Translations under genes and position numbers: made by a program
Part shown: in pieces, positions 45,675 to 52,098 of the stretch
How positions within the stretch are numbered: the first letter of the stretch is position 1
How the letters are laid out: each line of letters begins with the position of its first letter
Source of the DNA: Achromobacter pulmonis
GTDB taxonomy: Bacteria > Pseudomonadota > Gammaproteobacteria > Burkholderiales > Burkholderiaceae_B
NCBI RefSeq assembly: GCF_002885955.2
Contig: NZ_POQS01000006.1
Span: 62,001 to 126,000, forward strand
Direction: 5' to 3'
Length of the DNA: 64,000 nt
The notes under the pieces: model-generated
What the model was told of the DNA's origin: nothing
Databases searched by the model: none
What the model saw: the letters and a program-made list of their open reading frames with translations, nothing else

Positions 45675-46057
45675 GATTGAAACCGGACCACCCTATGGGG
45701 TCAGGCCACGTCGACGTGCATATGGTGCCAGCGGTTGATGGCAACAGAGAAGCCAGTTTGACGGCCATGAGGCAAGCAATGATCGAAAGCCGCCGTTTCA
45801 GCGCAGCGGTGTTCGTCGGCGGCATGGAGGGGATCTATGAGGAGCATAAATTGTTCGTCGAACACCATCCCAAAGCTACAGTGCTCCCGCTTTCAACAAC
45901 AGGGGCCGCCGCCAAAATAATTTATCAACAGGGAGAATATGATCCAATTTTTTCACGCGACCGAACCTATTCCAGCTTATTTCGTCGAAAGCTTCTGCCT
46001 GTGGATTAGCCGGGAAATTTTGCAGTAACTGCGTTCAGTAAGCTTGATGGAGCGAAT

Positions 46058-46085
46058 AAAAAAATGGGGCCGCCTGTGCAGCCCC
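46058..46085 (-). terminator. Rho-independent terminator, minus strand
   Basis: Read on the minus strand: GGGGC - 10 nt - GCCCC followed by ATTTTTTT. It lies just after the RadC remnant stop and would end the UDG-MazG-Nmad2-TIR operon or the former radC transcript. Confidence 0.6.
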
Positions 46086-46091
46086 CTCGGT

Positions 46092-46202
46092 TCACAATAG
46101 CCCTCGCTCTGCAAATGAAGTTGTTTCCTGCCCGGCCACAACGACGTGATCCAGTGTGCGCACCTCCACCAGCGTCAGAGCCTCTTTCAGTCGCTGCATC
46201 AG
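46092..46202 (-). pseudogene. radC: RadC/JAB-domain 3' remnant
   Basis: 36 codons plus stop reading 'LMQRLKEALTLVEVRTLDHV', then 'VAGQETTSFAERGLL', the exact C-terminal end of RadC-type JAB proteins (usual end 'RLKQALALVDVRVLDHLIV...SFAERGLL'). The upstream frame is closed by a stop within 3 codons and no other RadC part is present. radC is a standard gene in this zone of Tn4371-type ICEs, so the defence cargo probably replaced most of it. Confidence 0.8.
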
Positions 46203-46265
46203 TGAAAACCTGGCGAGTTGGATAGAAGGGGCGGTATCCGCTCGCTAAAATGCTGGAGCAATTCG

Positions 46266-46928
46266 TCAGAACAGCGATCCAGTCTTCATTGGATGTCCAT
46301 ACAGTTCAGAGATTTGCCCTTGAAACTGCGTCTGTCCGCCATAGCTCGGATGCCTCACGCAGATAACAGGCACGCTATCCGTGATTCGATGAGCGGCTGC
46401 GGCAGCATCGTTGCCGATGGCGACGATGCGCGAGGGACGAAGCAGAACGATGAGCTGTTGTAGTAGCTCTTCGCCGGCTCGCCTTTCACGGGCGTTGTGT
46501 TGCCGGTTGGTGAACGGATCCCCTGATTCATGAGGGTGAAGTGGGAAAACATTCCAGAGAAAGATGCGAGCATCAATGTGCTCTAGCATTCCCCATATAA
46601 CCGCAGCGGTTCGCTCGGCTACGGCATTGCCGACTGTGGGCCGTTCTGGAGCCAGATCGACATTCCAACGTTTGGCATGTTGGCTCATGTGAACATCGTC
46701 AGTCAGGGCCAACCCAGTTCGGCGGCCTCCGCGATACCCCAAATCTCGACCGATCCAAATCGCATCTACAGGCTCCTCTGAAGCGCGACGCAATAATGCG
46801 GAAAGTGCGGCGGCGCGGCGGCGGGGCGCGTCTCGACGATCATGAACTTCACAGCGATCAGAATAAGGATTGAAGCAGTCCTCAAATTGCAGCGAGGAAA
46901 CTGATTCAACAAAGGGGTGGATTTTCAT
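46266..46928 (-). CDS. Uracil-DNA glycosylase-fold protein
   Basis: 220-aa protein of the UDG superfamily. Motif-1 region 'IWIGRDLGYRGGRRTG' (about 58-73), middle 'IFLWNVFPLHPHESGDP', 'RIVAIGNDAAAAAHRI' and the motif-2-like 'VICVRHPSYGGQ' near the C-terminus. UDG-fold enzymes remove uracil or other odd bases from DNA. This branch is uncharacterised, so the substrate may not be uracil. Last gene of a four-gene operon, 2 bp after the MazG gene. Intact. Confidence 0.78.
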   Translation of the reverse strand: MKIHPFVESVSSLQFEDCFNPYSDRCEVHDRRDAPRRRAAALSALLRRASEEPVDAIWIGRDLGYRGGRRTGLALTDDVHMSQHAKRWNVDLAPERPTVGNAVAERTAAVIWGMLEHIDARIFLWNVFPLHPHESGDPFTNRQHNARERRAGEELLQQLIVLLRPSRIVAIGNDAAAAAHRITDSVPVICVRHPSYGGQTQFQGQISELYGHPMKTGSLF

Positions 46929-46930
46929 TC

Positions 46931-48061
46931 TTAAGACTCAAGCGGCATATATTGTAGGGTGCGTTCTTTTCGGTTGCCGATGATCCAGCCGCCTTGATTT
47001 TTCTTGATTTGACGGAATACGGAATATCCGTCCATGATGGCTTTTTCCCAAAGCTTTAGCGGGCACTTCTCAACCTCATAGCCACTCACAAACTCTTCAA
47101 TGGTTTTGAGAATCCCAAGGGAAACCTTTTCTTGATTCTCAAAATAGTTTAATTCCTTGGCTCTAGAGAAAATCCATGCCGTAAGCCCTTCCTCAACGAC
47201 GATTGCCCGGCCGCTGTCTTGCTCTTCATCATATTTGGACTGGCTCTTTCGCTTGTGCTTGATCAATGCCCGTATTACAGGTGACCAATGCAAGATGGCT
47301 GCATATGCAAAATGGAAAACATCATGAAATCGGTAGCCATCTCGGTCAGCGATGTTGTCGGTCAGGGGATCACCTATGAATACGCCATTCCATTGGAGAT
47401 AGCTTTTGCCGCTACCGCGTTGATTGACTCGGATCTTGAACTCTCTAGGGAGCTGCTCTTCTATTCCAAACTCGCTATCGAAATCAAGGCCAATCAGGTC
47501 AACCGCCTGTGGCTCCAAGAATGCACCCCTAGCTTTCCGGAGGTTCCCCCGCGCTACGTCCGAGAACGCCAACTCTGCGGCATGGATTGCATCGAGATAG
47601 GCTCGCGCGAAGGTGACCACGTCATTGCGCGCAGGCCCACTTCCCAGCAGAGCTGCGGCCGCCTGCCCCAAGCGTACCAAGGTAATGTCCAACGACGCAG
47701 GGGCCGCCACAGGCATGGCGATGTAAGCGAATGCACCTTCGGCTATGTCGCTTGCTGCCCCTATGTTCTTGAAGTTCCCGTGATTCGCCGCCTCGGCAAA
47801 GATATCTTCAAGTGGAGCTTGCATGCGCCGGCAGATCGCAGCCAAATACCAAAGCGTATCACCGAATTCTTCTTCCGCCGCCCTTCTGAAACCAGGGTAC
47901 GCAGATTTTTCCCGGACATGTTTTTTGACAGTAGACATTATTCCACCGACTTCCCCATAAAGCCCTTGAAGGACAGGATTGAAATCGGTTGGACTGAGTA
48001 CATCCGTAGCTGCAATTTCCGAAGCGTAGTCCGAAAGCAGCAGAGAACCTTCCTTGTGCAT
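46931..48061 (-). CDS. MazG-like nucleotide pyrophosphohydrolase, two-part
   Basis: 376-aa protein. The N-terminal all-alpha MazG-type domain (about 30-80) has 'LYGEVGGIMSTVKKHVREK' and the metal-binding EExxD-like 'AAEEEFGDTLWYLAAI'. The C-terminal half (about 215-376) has 'YRFHDVFHFAYAAILHWSPV' and 'RAIVVEEGLTAWIFSRAKEL', perhaps a second degenerate alpha-NTPase. MazG enzymes convert (d)NTPs to monophosphates. A pool-cleaning or dNTP-depleting role in defence is an inference. 3 bp after the Nmad2 gene. Confidence 0.78.
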   Translation of the reverse strand: MHKEGSLLLSDYASEIAATDVLSPTDFNPVLQGLYGEVGGIMSTVKKHVREKSAYPGFRRAAEEEFGDTLWYLAAICRRMQAPLEDIFAEAANHGNFKNIGAASDIAEGAFAYIAMPVAAPASLDITLVRLGQAAAALLGSGPARNDVVTFARAYLDAIHAAELAFSDVARGNLRKARGAFLEPQAVDLIGLDFDSEFGIEEQLPREFKIRVNQRGSGKSYLQWNGVFIGDPLTDNIADRDGYRFHDVFHFAYAAILHWSPVIRALIKHKRKSQSKYDEEQDSGRAIVVEEGLTAWIFSRAKELNYFENQEKVSLGILKTIEEFVSGYEVEKCPLKLWEKAIMDGYSVFRQIKKNQGGWIIGNRKERTLQYMPLES

Positions 48062-48064
48062 CGG

Positions 48065-48691
48065 TTACCTCCGAAGCGTCAGCCATTCGAATGGAGCGCC
48101 CTGATATCCATTCAGCCCAAAGCTACGAACCCATTGCTCTAGGTTCGCAATCAGTTTTGGATCGTCAAAAGTAGTTAGACCTATTCCTGTTTTGCATAGA
48201 GACCGGCCTTGCTGGTCTTTTAGCTCTTCCGGGAACTCCGGCCCCTCTCCTCCGAAGTACACGAAGTCATTGCTGATGAGAACCCTGTTTACACCCGTGT
48301 CGCGAGTGACGTGATCAGGATTAAGTGAACCATCGGGGCGAGAGTGAAAGGAATCTCGTTGCTGCCAGACGGCCGCTGGTGCGGCTCTGAAGTAGATATT
48401 GTCCCCGCAACTTTGCTTCCGACTACCGTTGCGATAGGGCTTTTTAGATTCAAACCGTGGATCTGCCCCATATTCATCAAATGTCATCGTTTCGGTGACT
48501 TGCATCGCATAAACCAGATACCCGCCTCGCCGAACACTTCGATCATTGCTGCCACTGCCTACCACCCAATCACCGATGTCAGCGCCCTTGCGGATATTTG
48601 GCTTGCAGGTTGCAAGCGTGCAGTATTCGTAAAAGGGATTGGGTGCGAAACCACTGTCGTACCGCACCACGTAGGAGTGGACACGTGCCAT
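48065..48691 (-). CDS. Nmad2-type nucleotide-modification-associated protein
   Basis: 208-aa protein with the features of the Nmad2 family: 'SYVVRYDSGFAPNPFYEYCT', 'LATCKPNIRKGADIGDWVVG', then 'YLVYAMQVTETMTFDEYGAD'. Nmad domains were named from neighbourhoods of phage and bacterial DNA-base modification genes. No enzyme activity is proven; the beta-rich start suggests a nucleotide- or modified-base-binding fold. The start shares one base with the TIR stop (TGATG). Assignment is from remembered family pattern, moderate certainty. Confidence 0.68.
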   Translation of the reverse strand: MARVHSYVVRYDSGFAPNPFYEYCTLATCKPNIRKGADIGDWVVGSGSNDRSVRRGGYLVYAMQVTETMTFDEYGADPRFESKKPYRNGSRKQSCGDNIYFRAAPAAVWQQRDSFHSRPDGSLNPDHVTRDTGVNRVLISNDFVYFGGEGPEFPEELKDQQGRSLCKTGIGLTTFDDPKLIANLEQWVRSFGLNGYQGAPFEWLTLRR

Positions 48692-49158
48692 CAGCAGGGA
48701 TGCCTTTTCAGAGGAACCGGATCACAGGCGCCACCGTCGGGTTTTTCCCATGTATCTTTTCCGTTGATCGCATCAATGATTGAGTCACCATTCCAGCCGA
48801 CCAAGGCATCGGCGTATTCTTTCAGTGCCTCAGGAATGTCGCATTCCTTCTCACCATGCTCCCAGATGCCAACAATACGTTTGCCTTGCTTGGCTGCATA
48901 TTCGATTTCCCAGGTCACCCAGTCGCTATCTTTCGTCTGGGGTGAGACGTAGCAAATAAATACGCCCGCCCAGTTTATCGCTGGGGCCAGAATCTGCGTC
49001 TTGATGTAATGCTCATCCGTGGCGTTGTTGAACTTTCCTGTATGGATGGAGGAGTCCCTTACATCCATCCCTTTCGGAGCCAGCAGATCTTTGAGCTTTT
49101 GGAGCCCATGATCGTCCTTATGGACATGGCTGATAAACACGTTCCTTTTCTCTGCCAT
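48691..49158 (-). CDS. TIR domain protein, ThsB-like
   Basis: 155-aa single-domain TIR: 'RNVFISHVHKDDHGLQKLKD' at the N-terminus and 'AGVFICYVSPQTKDSDWVTW', followed by 'EIEYAAKQGKRIVGIWEHG' with the likely catalytic Glu. Size and motifs fit ThsB/DUF1863-type TIRs that process NAD. First gene of the four-gene operon with Nmad2, MazG and UDG. The last 25 residues hold a Cys-Pro-rich tail ('GGACDPVPLKRHPC'). Intact. Confidence 0.85.
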   Translation of the reverse strand: MAEKRNVFISHVHKDDHGLQKLKDLLAPKGMDVRDSSIHTGKFNNATDEHYIKTQILAPAINWAGVFICYVSPQTKDSDWVTWEIEYAAKQGKRIVGIWEHGEKECDIPEALKEYADALVGWNGDSIIDAINGKDTWEKPDGGACDPVPLKRHPC

Positions 49159-49237
49159 CTGTCACCTCCATCGACGTTTTGATAGCGTAAAAGATCGTAA
49201 CTGAAATTAGGTGGTTATGGCAGAAAACGCAGATCAA

Positions 49238-49540
49238 TCAAAGGATCGCCCGGAGCCCCTTGTCGGCGATGATGTTGAGCAGCTTCAGCGCCGGGCCAGC
49301 GGGTCGGGTTTCACCTTGCTCCCACTTGCGCACGGTCGAGGCCGAGGTGTGCAGGTGATGCGCGAACACCGGCTGGCTGAATTTCAGCGTCTCCCGTAGG
49401 CGCCTAATGTCCTCGGCGCCAAACTCCCGCACTGGCGGCGGGCAGATCGCGTCGAACTCGCGCATCGTCACCTTGCTGATCGCACCCACTTCATGAAGCG
49501 TGGCCAGGTCGTCACGCAGGGATTCAATGATCTTGCTCAC
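49238..49540 (-). CDS. Antitoxin, HigA/NadS-type HTH
   Basis: 100-aa XRE-type antitoxin with HTH 'LRETLKFSQPVFAHHLHTSA' and 'STVRKWEQGETRPAGPALKL'. Starts with GTG inside the toxin gene (17-bp overlap), the order toxin-antitoxin typical of higBA-like pairs. Likely binds its partner and the palindrome at 49922-49940. Confidence 0.87.
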   Translation of the reverse strand: MSKIIESLRDDLATLHEVGAISKVTMREFDAICPPPVREFGAEDIRRLRETLKFSQPVFAHHLHTSASTVRKWEQGETRPAGPALKLLNIIADKGLRAIL

Positions 49541-49907
49541 AATGCACCTCCAATAACACGCCCGACTGCAACGCCTTCGATAACGTTTCCCCGGACAGTT
49601 GCAAGAACGCTTTGCCGGCGAATTGCAGCGCCTTCTTCTCGTCCTGCGTGATGTTCGCCTTGTCGTTCTTCGGGAACCCATGCAGGAACACGTAGCGGCT
49701 GCCGATCCTGGCCGATACCAGTGTGCGGTAGCCGCCGCTTTTACCACCACCGGGGCGGGCCACCCGCTTCTTGTAGAGGGAGCCGCCCAAGTCCGCGTCG
49801 ATCAGACCGCTTTCCATCTCCTGAACCGCCTTGCACAACGCGGCATCGGACAGCTTCTCGCCCGACTGCCAGCGTGCAAAGTCCTTGCGCTTGAGGATGA
49901 CCGTCAT
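49524..49907 (-). CDS. RelE/HigB-like toxin (PF06296 type)
   Basis: 127-aa toxin of the RelE-like family PF06296: 'DFARWQSGEKLSDAALCKAV', 'LGGSLYKKRVARPGGGKSGG', 'YRTLVSARIGSRYVFLHGFP'. Probably an mRNA interferase. The ATG at 49907 follows GGAGGTCGAA. Such pairs often stabilise ICEs. Confidence 0.87.
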   Translation of the reverse strand: MTVILKRKDFARWQSGEKLSDAALCKAVQEMESGLIDADLGGSLYKKRVARPGGGKSGGYRTLVSARIGSRYVFLHGFPKNDKANITQDEKKALQFAGKAFLQLSGETLSKALQSGVLLEVHCEQDH

Positions 49908-49921
49908 TTCGACCTCCAAAC

Positions 49922-49940
49922 TATACCCGAAACGGGCATA
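49922..49940. promoter_or_regulatory. Toxin-antitoxin operator
   Basis: TATACCCG - AAA - CGGGCATA, a near-perfect 8-bp inverted repeat 15 bp upstream of the toxin start. On the minus strand it overlaps a -10-like TATAGT, so binding by the antitoxin would block the promoter. Confidence 0.6.
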
Positions 49941-50072
49941 CTTTTCCAGTCTCCGGTGTAGCACCTAGATAGAAGGGATGGCCCGCCCGATTGTCGTGAC
50001 GCCGGCACGACAATCGGAGCCGACTGGACGGGATGCCGGCCACCGATCCGCGGGCATCCTTGACCGAAATCA

Positions 50073-50220
50073 GCAGCGCATAGGCCGACCACGGCAGCGT
50101 GAAGACCTTGGCCAGCTCGGCGAGGCCGAATTTCCCAGACACTGTCTCGGAAATTGCGGAACGGGGATAGTCGGCCGCCAAGGCAGCGGGGGGCGCCACC
50201 GAAAGCGTCCTCTTGCTCAT
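50073..50220 (-). pseudogene. DUF1016 (YhcG-like) N-terminal fragment
   Basis: About 49 codons starting 'MSKRTLSVAPPAALAADYPR' and 'KFGLAELAKVFTLPWSAYAL', the beginning of a DUF1016/YhcG-type protein (N-terminal domain of a PD-(D/E)XK nuclease family). Similarity stops near 'LLISVKDAR', where the frame turns into unrelated Arg/Pro-rich sequence. The start overlaps the integrase stop by 4 bp. The gene appears cut where the toxin-antitoxin pair entered. Confidence 0.5.
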
Positions 50221-51416
50221 GCCGTGGCCTCCGCAGGGCGCCGCGCGCCCGTGATGGCCTGCCGCCGACTCGCCACCAGTTCGGCAGCATCCCGCACCGG
50301 CTTGTCCTCGGTGTGGACGTAGTGCATGAACATCGCCACGGTCTTGTGGCCCGTCAGCTTCATGCCTACCTTGGTCGGCACTCCCGAATTGGCAATGTCG
50401 GTCGTGGAGCGGTGGCGGATGCCGTGCGTGCCGACGTGTGGGACGCCGGCTGCCTTGAGCACCCGGCACCATCCGCCATAGTGCTCGCCAAAGGTCAGGT
50501 GCTTGGTCGGGTCGTTGGGCGAAGGCAGGACGTAGGGGCAACCTTCTCGGCGCGGTGCCGTCGAGAACAGTCGATAGGCTTCCGCGCTCATGGGCTTGGA
50601 GAGGCCGCCGGTCTTGCTGTCGGGCCAGACCACGCGCCGGTTCTCCAGATCGACCCAATCCCATTCAAGCATGCAGATTTCGGAGCGGCGGCCGGCGAAC
50701 TCGAATTGCAGGCGAATCGCCAGCGGGATGACGTAGTTCTCCAGTCCTTCCGCCTCCAGCTTCTCCAACTGGCGGAAGATCAGCGCCAGTTCGTCGTCCA
50801 CGATGAGCCGGGTTTCCTCGCCGGGCGGGTACATCGGGACGTGGCGGCACGGGTTCGTGCCGTCCGGGCGGTAGCCCCACACTTCGGCCAGGTTGAACAT
50901 CTTGCGCAGCACGCCGAAGGCGTTGTTCGCCTCGGCGGGCTTGTAGGCCAGTTTCTCCATCAGCCCGGCAATGTCGGGCCGCTTCACGTCCTGCACCTTC
51001 TTGCGGCCGATCAGCGGGACGATGCAGCGGTCGATGACGGCCTGATAGCCGCGCTGCGTGCTCGGCTTGTTGCGCTTCTTGGAGTAGTCCTCCATGAACT
51101 TCTTGCACAGCGCTTCGACCGTGGGCGCCTTGCGCGCCTCGGCCTTGGCGCCGCCGGGGTCGCCGCCTCGGCGAACCTCGGCCAGCCAGTCCTGCGCCAT
51201 GACGCGGGCCTGCTCCACGGTCAGTTCCCCGAACAGGCCCAGCGAGGGCTTGCGGGGCTGCCCGGAGTTCGTGCGGTACTGGAGCATGAACACCCGACGG
51301 CCCTTCGGGGTAATCTTGCAGAGGAAACCCGGCACCACGGTATCCCGTAGTTCGATGTCCTTGGCCTGGGGTTGCGCCGACTCTACGGCGGTCTTGGTGA
51401 GCTTGATCTTCGCCAT
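50217..51416 (-). CDS. int: Tyrosine recombinase (ICE integrase)
   Basis: 399-aa integrase of the DUF4102/P4 type, close in pattern to Tn4371 Int. DUF4102 N-terminal domain (about 1-95, 'LRDTVVPGFLCKITPKGRRV'), core-binding domain (about 105-190), catalytic domain with 'EFAGRRSEICMLEWDW' (Arg), 'HVGTHGIRHRSTTDIANSG' (His-x-x-Arg) and 'TGHKTVAMFMHYVHTED' (His and nucleophile Tyr). Complete. Sits at the right ICE end, reading inward. It might instead belong to the prophage to the right, but the tRNA junction order argues for the ICE. Confidence 0.92.
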   Translation of the reverse strand: MAKIKLTKTAVESAQPQAKDIELRDTVVPGFLCKITPKGRRVFMLQYRTNSGQPRKPSLGLFGELTVEQARVMAQDWLAEVRRGGDPGGAKAEARKAPTVEALCKKFMEDYSKKRNKPSTQRGYQAVIDRCIVPLIGRKKVQDVKRPDIAGLMEKLAYKPAEANNAFGVLRKMFNLAEVWGYRPDGTNPCRHVPMYPPGEETRLIVDDELALIFRQLEKLEAEGLENYVIPLAIRLQFEFAGRRSEICMLEWDWVDLENRRVVWPDSKTGGLSKPMSAEAYRLFSTAPRREGCPYVLPSPNDPTKHLTFGEHYGGWCRVLKAAGVPHVGTHGIRHRSTTDIANSGVPTKVGMKLTGHKTVAMFMHYVHTEDKPVRDAAELVASRRQAITGARRPAEATA

Positions 51417-51595
51417 GATGACTCCTTGGAACGACCCGAATTCCAAGAGCCAGATAGGAGCGGCGCGAGGGAAAACCGGGTCAAGTTTCAGAAAGCACCG
51501 GCATATGATGGACGCGCGTAAGTCCTTGATAAACCTGCTTCATCGAGCTACGGCGCAGTCCAGCGAAGTACCGGGCTGGAGTCATCGTCAAACAA
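51417..51595. other. Right ICE end region
   Basis: No gene. The ICE att site must lie between the integrase start and the chromosomal terminator at 51596. The 8-bp target TTTTTCAT described for Tn4371 is not present here. The 7-mer GTCAAGT is shared with the left boundary region but is too short to trust. Confidence 0.4.
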
Positions 51596-51626
51596 AAAAC
51601 CCGCCACGGCGATGTGTGCGGGTTTT
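51596..51626 (-). terminator. Terminator downstream of tRNA-Val remnant
   Basis: AAAACCCGC / GCGGGTTTT stem around a 13-nt loop; the minus strand continues into a T-rich tail. It lies 57 bp past the tRNA 3' end, the usual place for a tRNA terminator, so this stretch looks like original chromosome. Confidence 0.7.
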
Positions 51627-51682
51627 CTATGGTTACTGCAATCCGGATTTGCGGGATTTGCAGCGACGCGGTTTGCTTTCGG

Positions 51683-51729
51683 TGGTGGGTGCTACAGGGG
51701 TCGAACCTGTGACCTACGCCTTGTAAGGG
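51683..51729 (-). tRNA. tRNA-Val(TAC) 3' fragment, attachment-site remnant
   Basis: The last 47 nt of a tRNA on the minus strand: anticodon loop CTTACAA (anticodon TAC), a perfect T-arm (ACAGG-TTCGACC-CCTGT) and acceptor end AGCACCCACCA. The 5' half (acceptor GGGTGCT and D-arm) is absent: the sequence above 51730 is unrelated. This is the duplicated 3' end left when an element integrates in a tRNA gene. The intact copy should be at the far end of the prophage. Confidence 0.75.
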
Positions 51730-51910
51730 GGTAATCCTACATTGCAAATCAAAGACTTAGGGTAAAAACCAACCAAAAATACCAACCACACCCGAAATTC
51801 CGCATTTCTTGCGTTCGCGCCACACCTCCATATTAAAGGAAGCCGGCGTTCAGTCCGAGATTGCCGCTTGAGCCGCATCCGAGCGGCCACAATGGGTTAG
51901 CGTGTCCGAC

Positions 51911-52060
51911 ATGGAACCTTGGCCATTCGACACAATCACCCCCGAGCAATTTAGCCTGCTGACTGAACAGGAGAAGGAGCGCCTAGAGGTCGCGCTACTG
52001 ATCTACCTTGACGAGGTGCGCCTACAACGCCTCAAGGGTGAGGTTCCTGTGCAGGACTGA
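51911..52060 (+). CDS. Small phage protein, unknown
   Basis: 49-aa acidic protein starting 'MEPWPFDTITPEQFSLLTEQ', then 'EKERLEVALLIYLDEVRLQR'; mostly helical. Upstream of the SRAP gene, same strand, 38 bp apart. No family recognised. The codon use looks protein-like, but ribosome signals are weak. Confidence 0.5.
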   Translation: MEPWPFDTITPEQFSLLTEQEKERLEVALLIYLDEVRLQRLKGEVPVQD

Positions 52061-52098
52061 TCCTATACTGGCCCTTCCCCTTCTTCCTGGAGGTGCCT

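Larger units (their letters stand above)
44442..45708 (+). mobile_element. IS3-family insertion sequence (IS407-like group)
   Basis: About 1267 bp. Ends are related inverted repeats: left TGGTCTGCCCCCTGAAAAG, right inverted TGGCCTGACCCCATAGGG. Carries orfA and orfB in the -1 arrangement typical of IS3 elements. No clear target duplication: only CGT on both sides if the first T is counted as flank. Interrupts the SLOG gene. Confidence 0.87.
44178..46009 (+). pseudogene. SLOG-family protein, interrupted by IS3-type element
   Basis: The left part (44178-44441) reads 'IDIFLSASVPLPDRNRVFFD', '...RITCGGHPAITPLLALFS' and the right part (45710-46009) reads 'VDVHMVPAVDGNREASLTAM', '...AAVFVGGMEGIYEEHKLF'. 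Together these cover one SLOG (Smf/DprA-LOG, cluster 3-like) nucleotide-binding protein of about 190 residues, common beside TIR genes. SLOG domains sense NAD-derived signals, as in ThsA. The IS splits it about midway. Simple removal with a 3-bp duplication (CGT) does not restore frame, so an extra indel or a different IS end is involved. Confidence 0.8.
8900..51580. mobile_element. Tn4371-type integrative and conjugative element with chromate resistance and defence cargo
   Basis: The gene order int - (cargo) - DUF932 - parB - DUF736 - XRE - DUF2958 - DUF2285 - repA - parA - RHH - DUF2840 - traF - relaxase - (cargo) - traG - RHH - trbBCDEJKLFGI - DUF2274 matches the Tn4371 ICE backbone. Most of the backbone is on the minus strand. 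Two cargo sites are filled: chromate resistance at 23.8-27.3 kb and a TIR-rich defence island at about 40.5-49.2 kb. The transfer and maintenance genes look intact, so it may still be mobile. Ends are approximate. Confidence 0.85.

Noticed and set aside
49921-50072. Continuation of the DUF1016 fragment to its next stop
   Set aside because: After about residue 49 the translated sequence is Arg/Pro-rich and unlike the family, so it was not counted as part of the gene.
8840-51487. GTCAAGT shared by the left (about 8843) and right (about 51480) ICE ends as att core
   Set aside because: A 7-bp match is expected by chance in stretches this long, and the Tn4371 core TTTTTCAT was not found at either end.
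51683-51760. Complete tRNA-Val gene
   Set aside because: Only the anticodon loop to CCA end is present; no matching 5' acceptor or D-arm exists above 51730.
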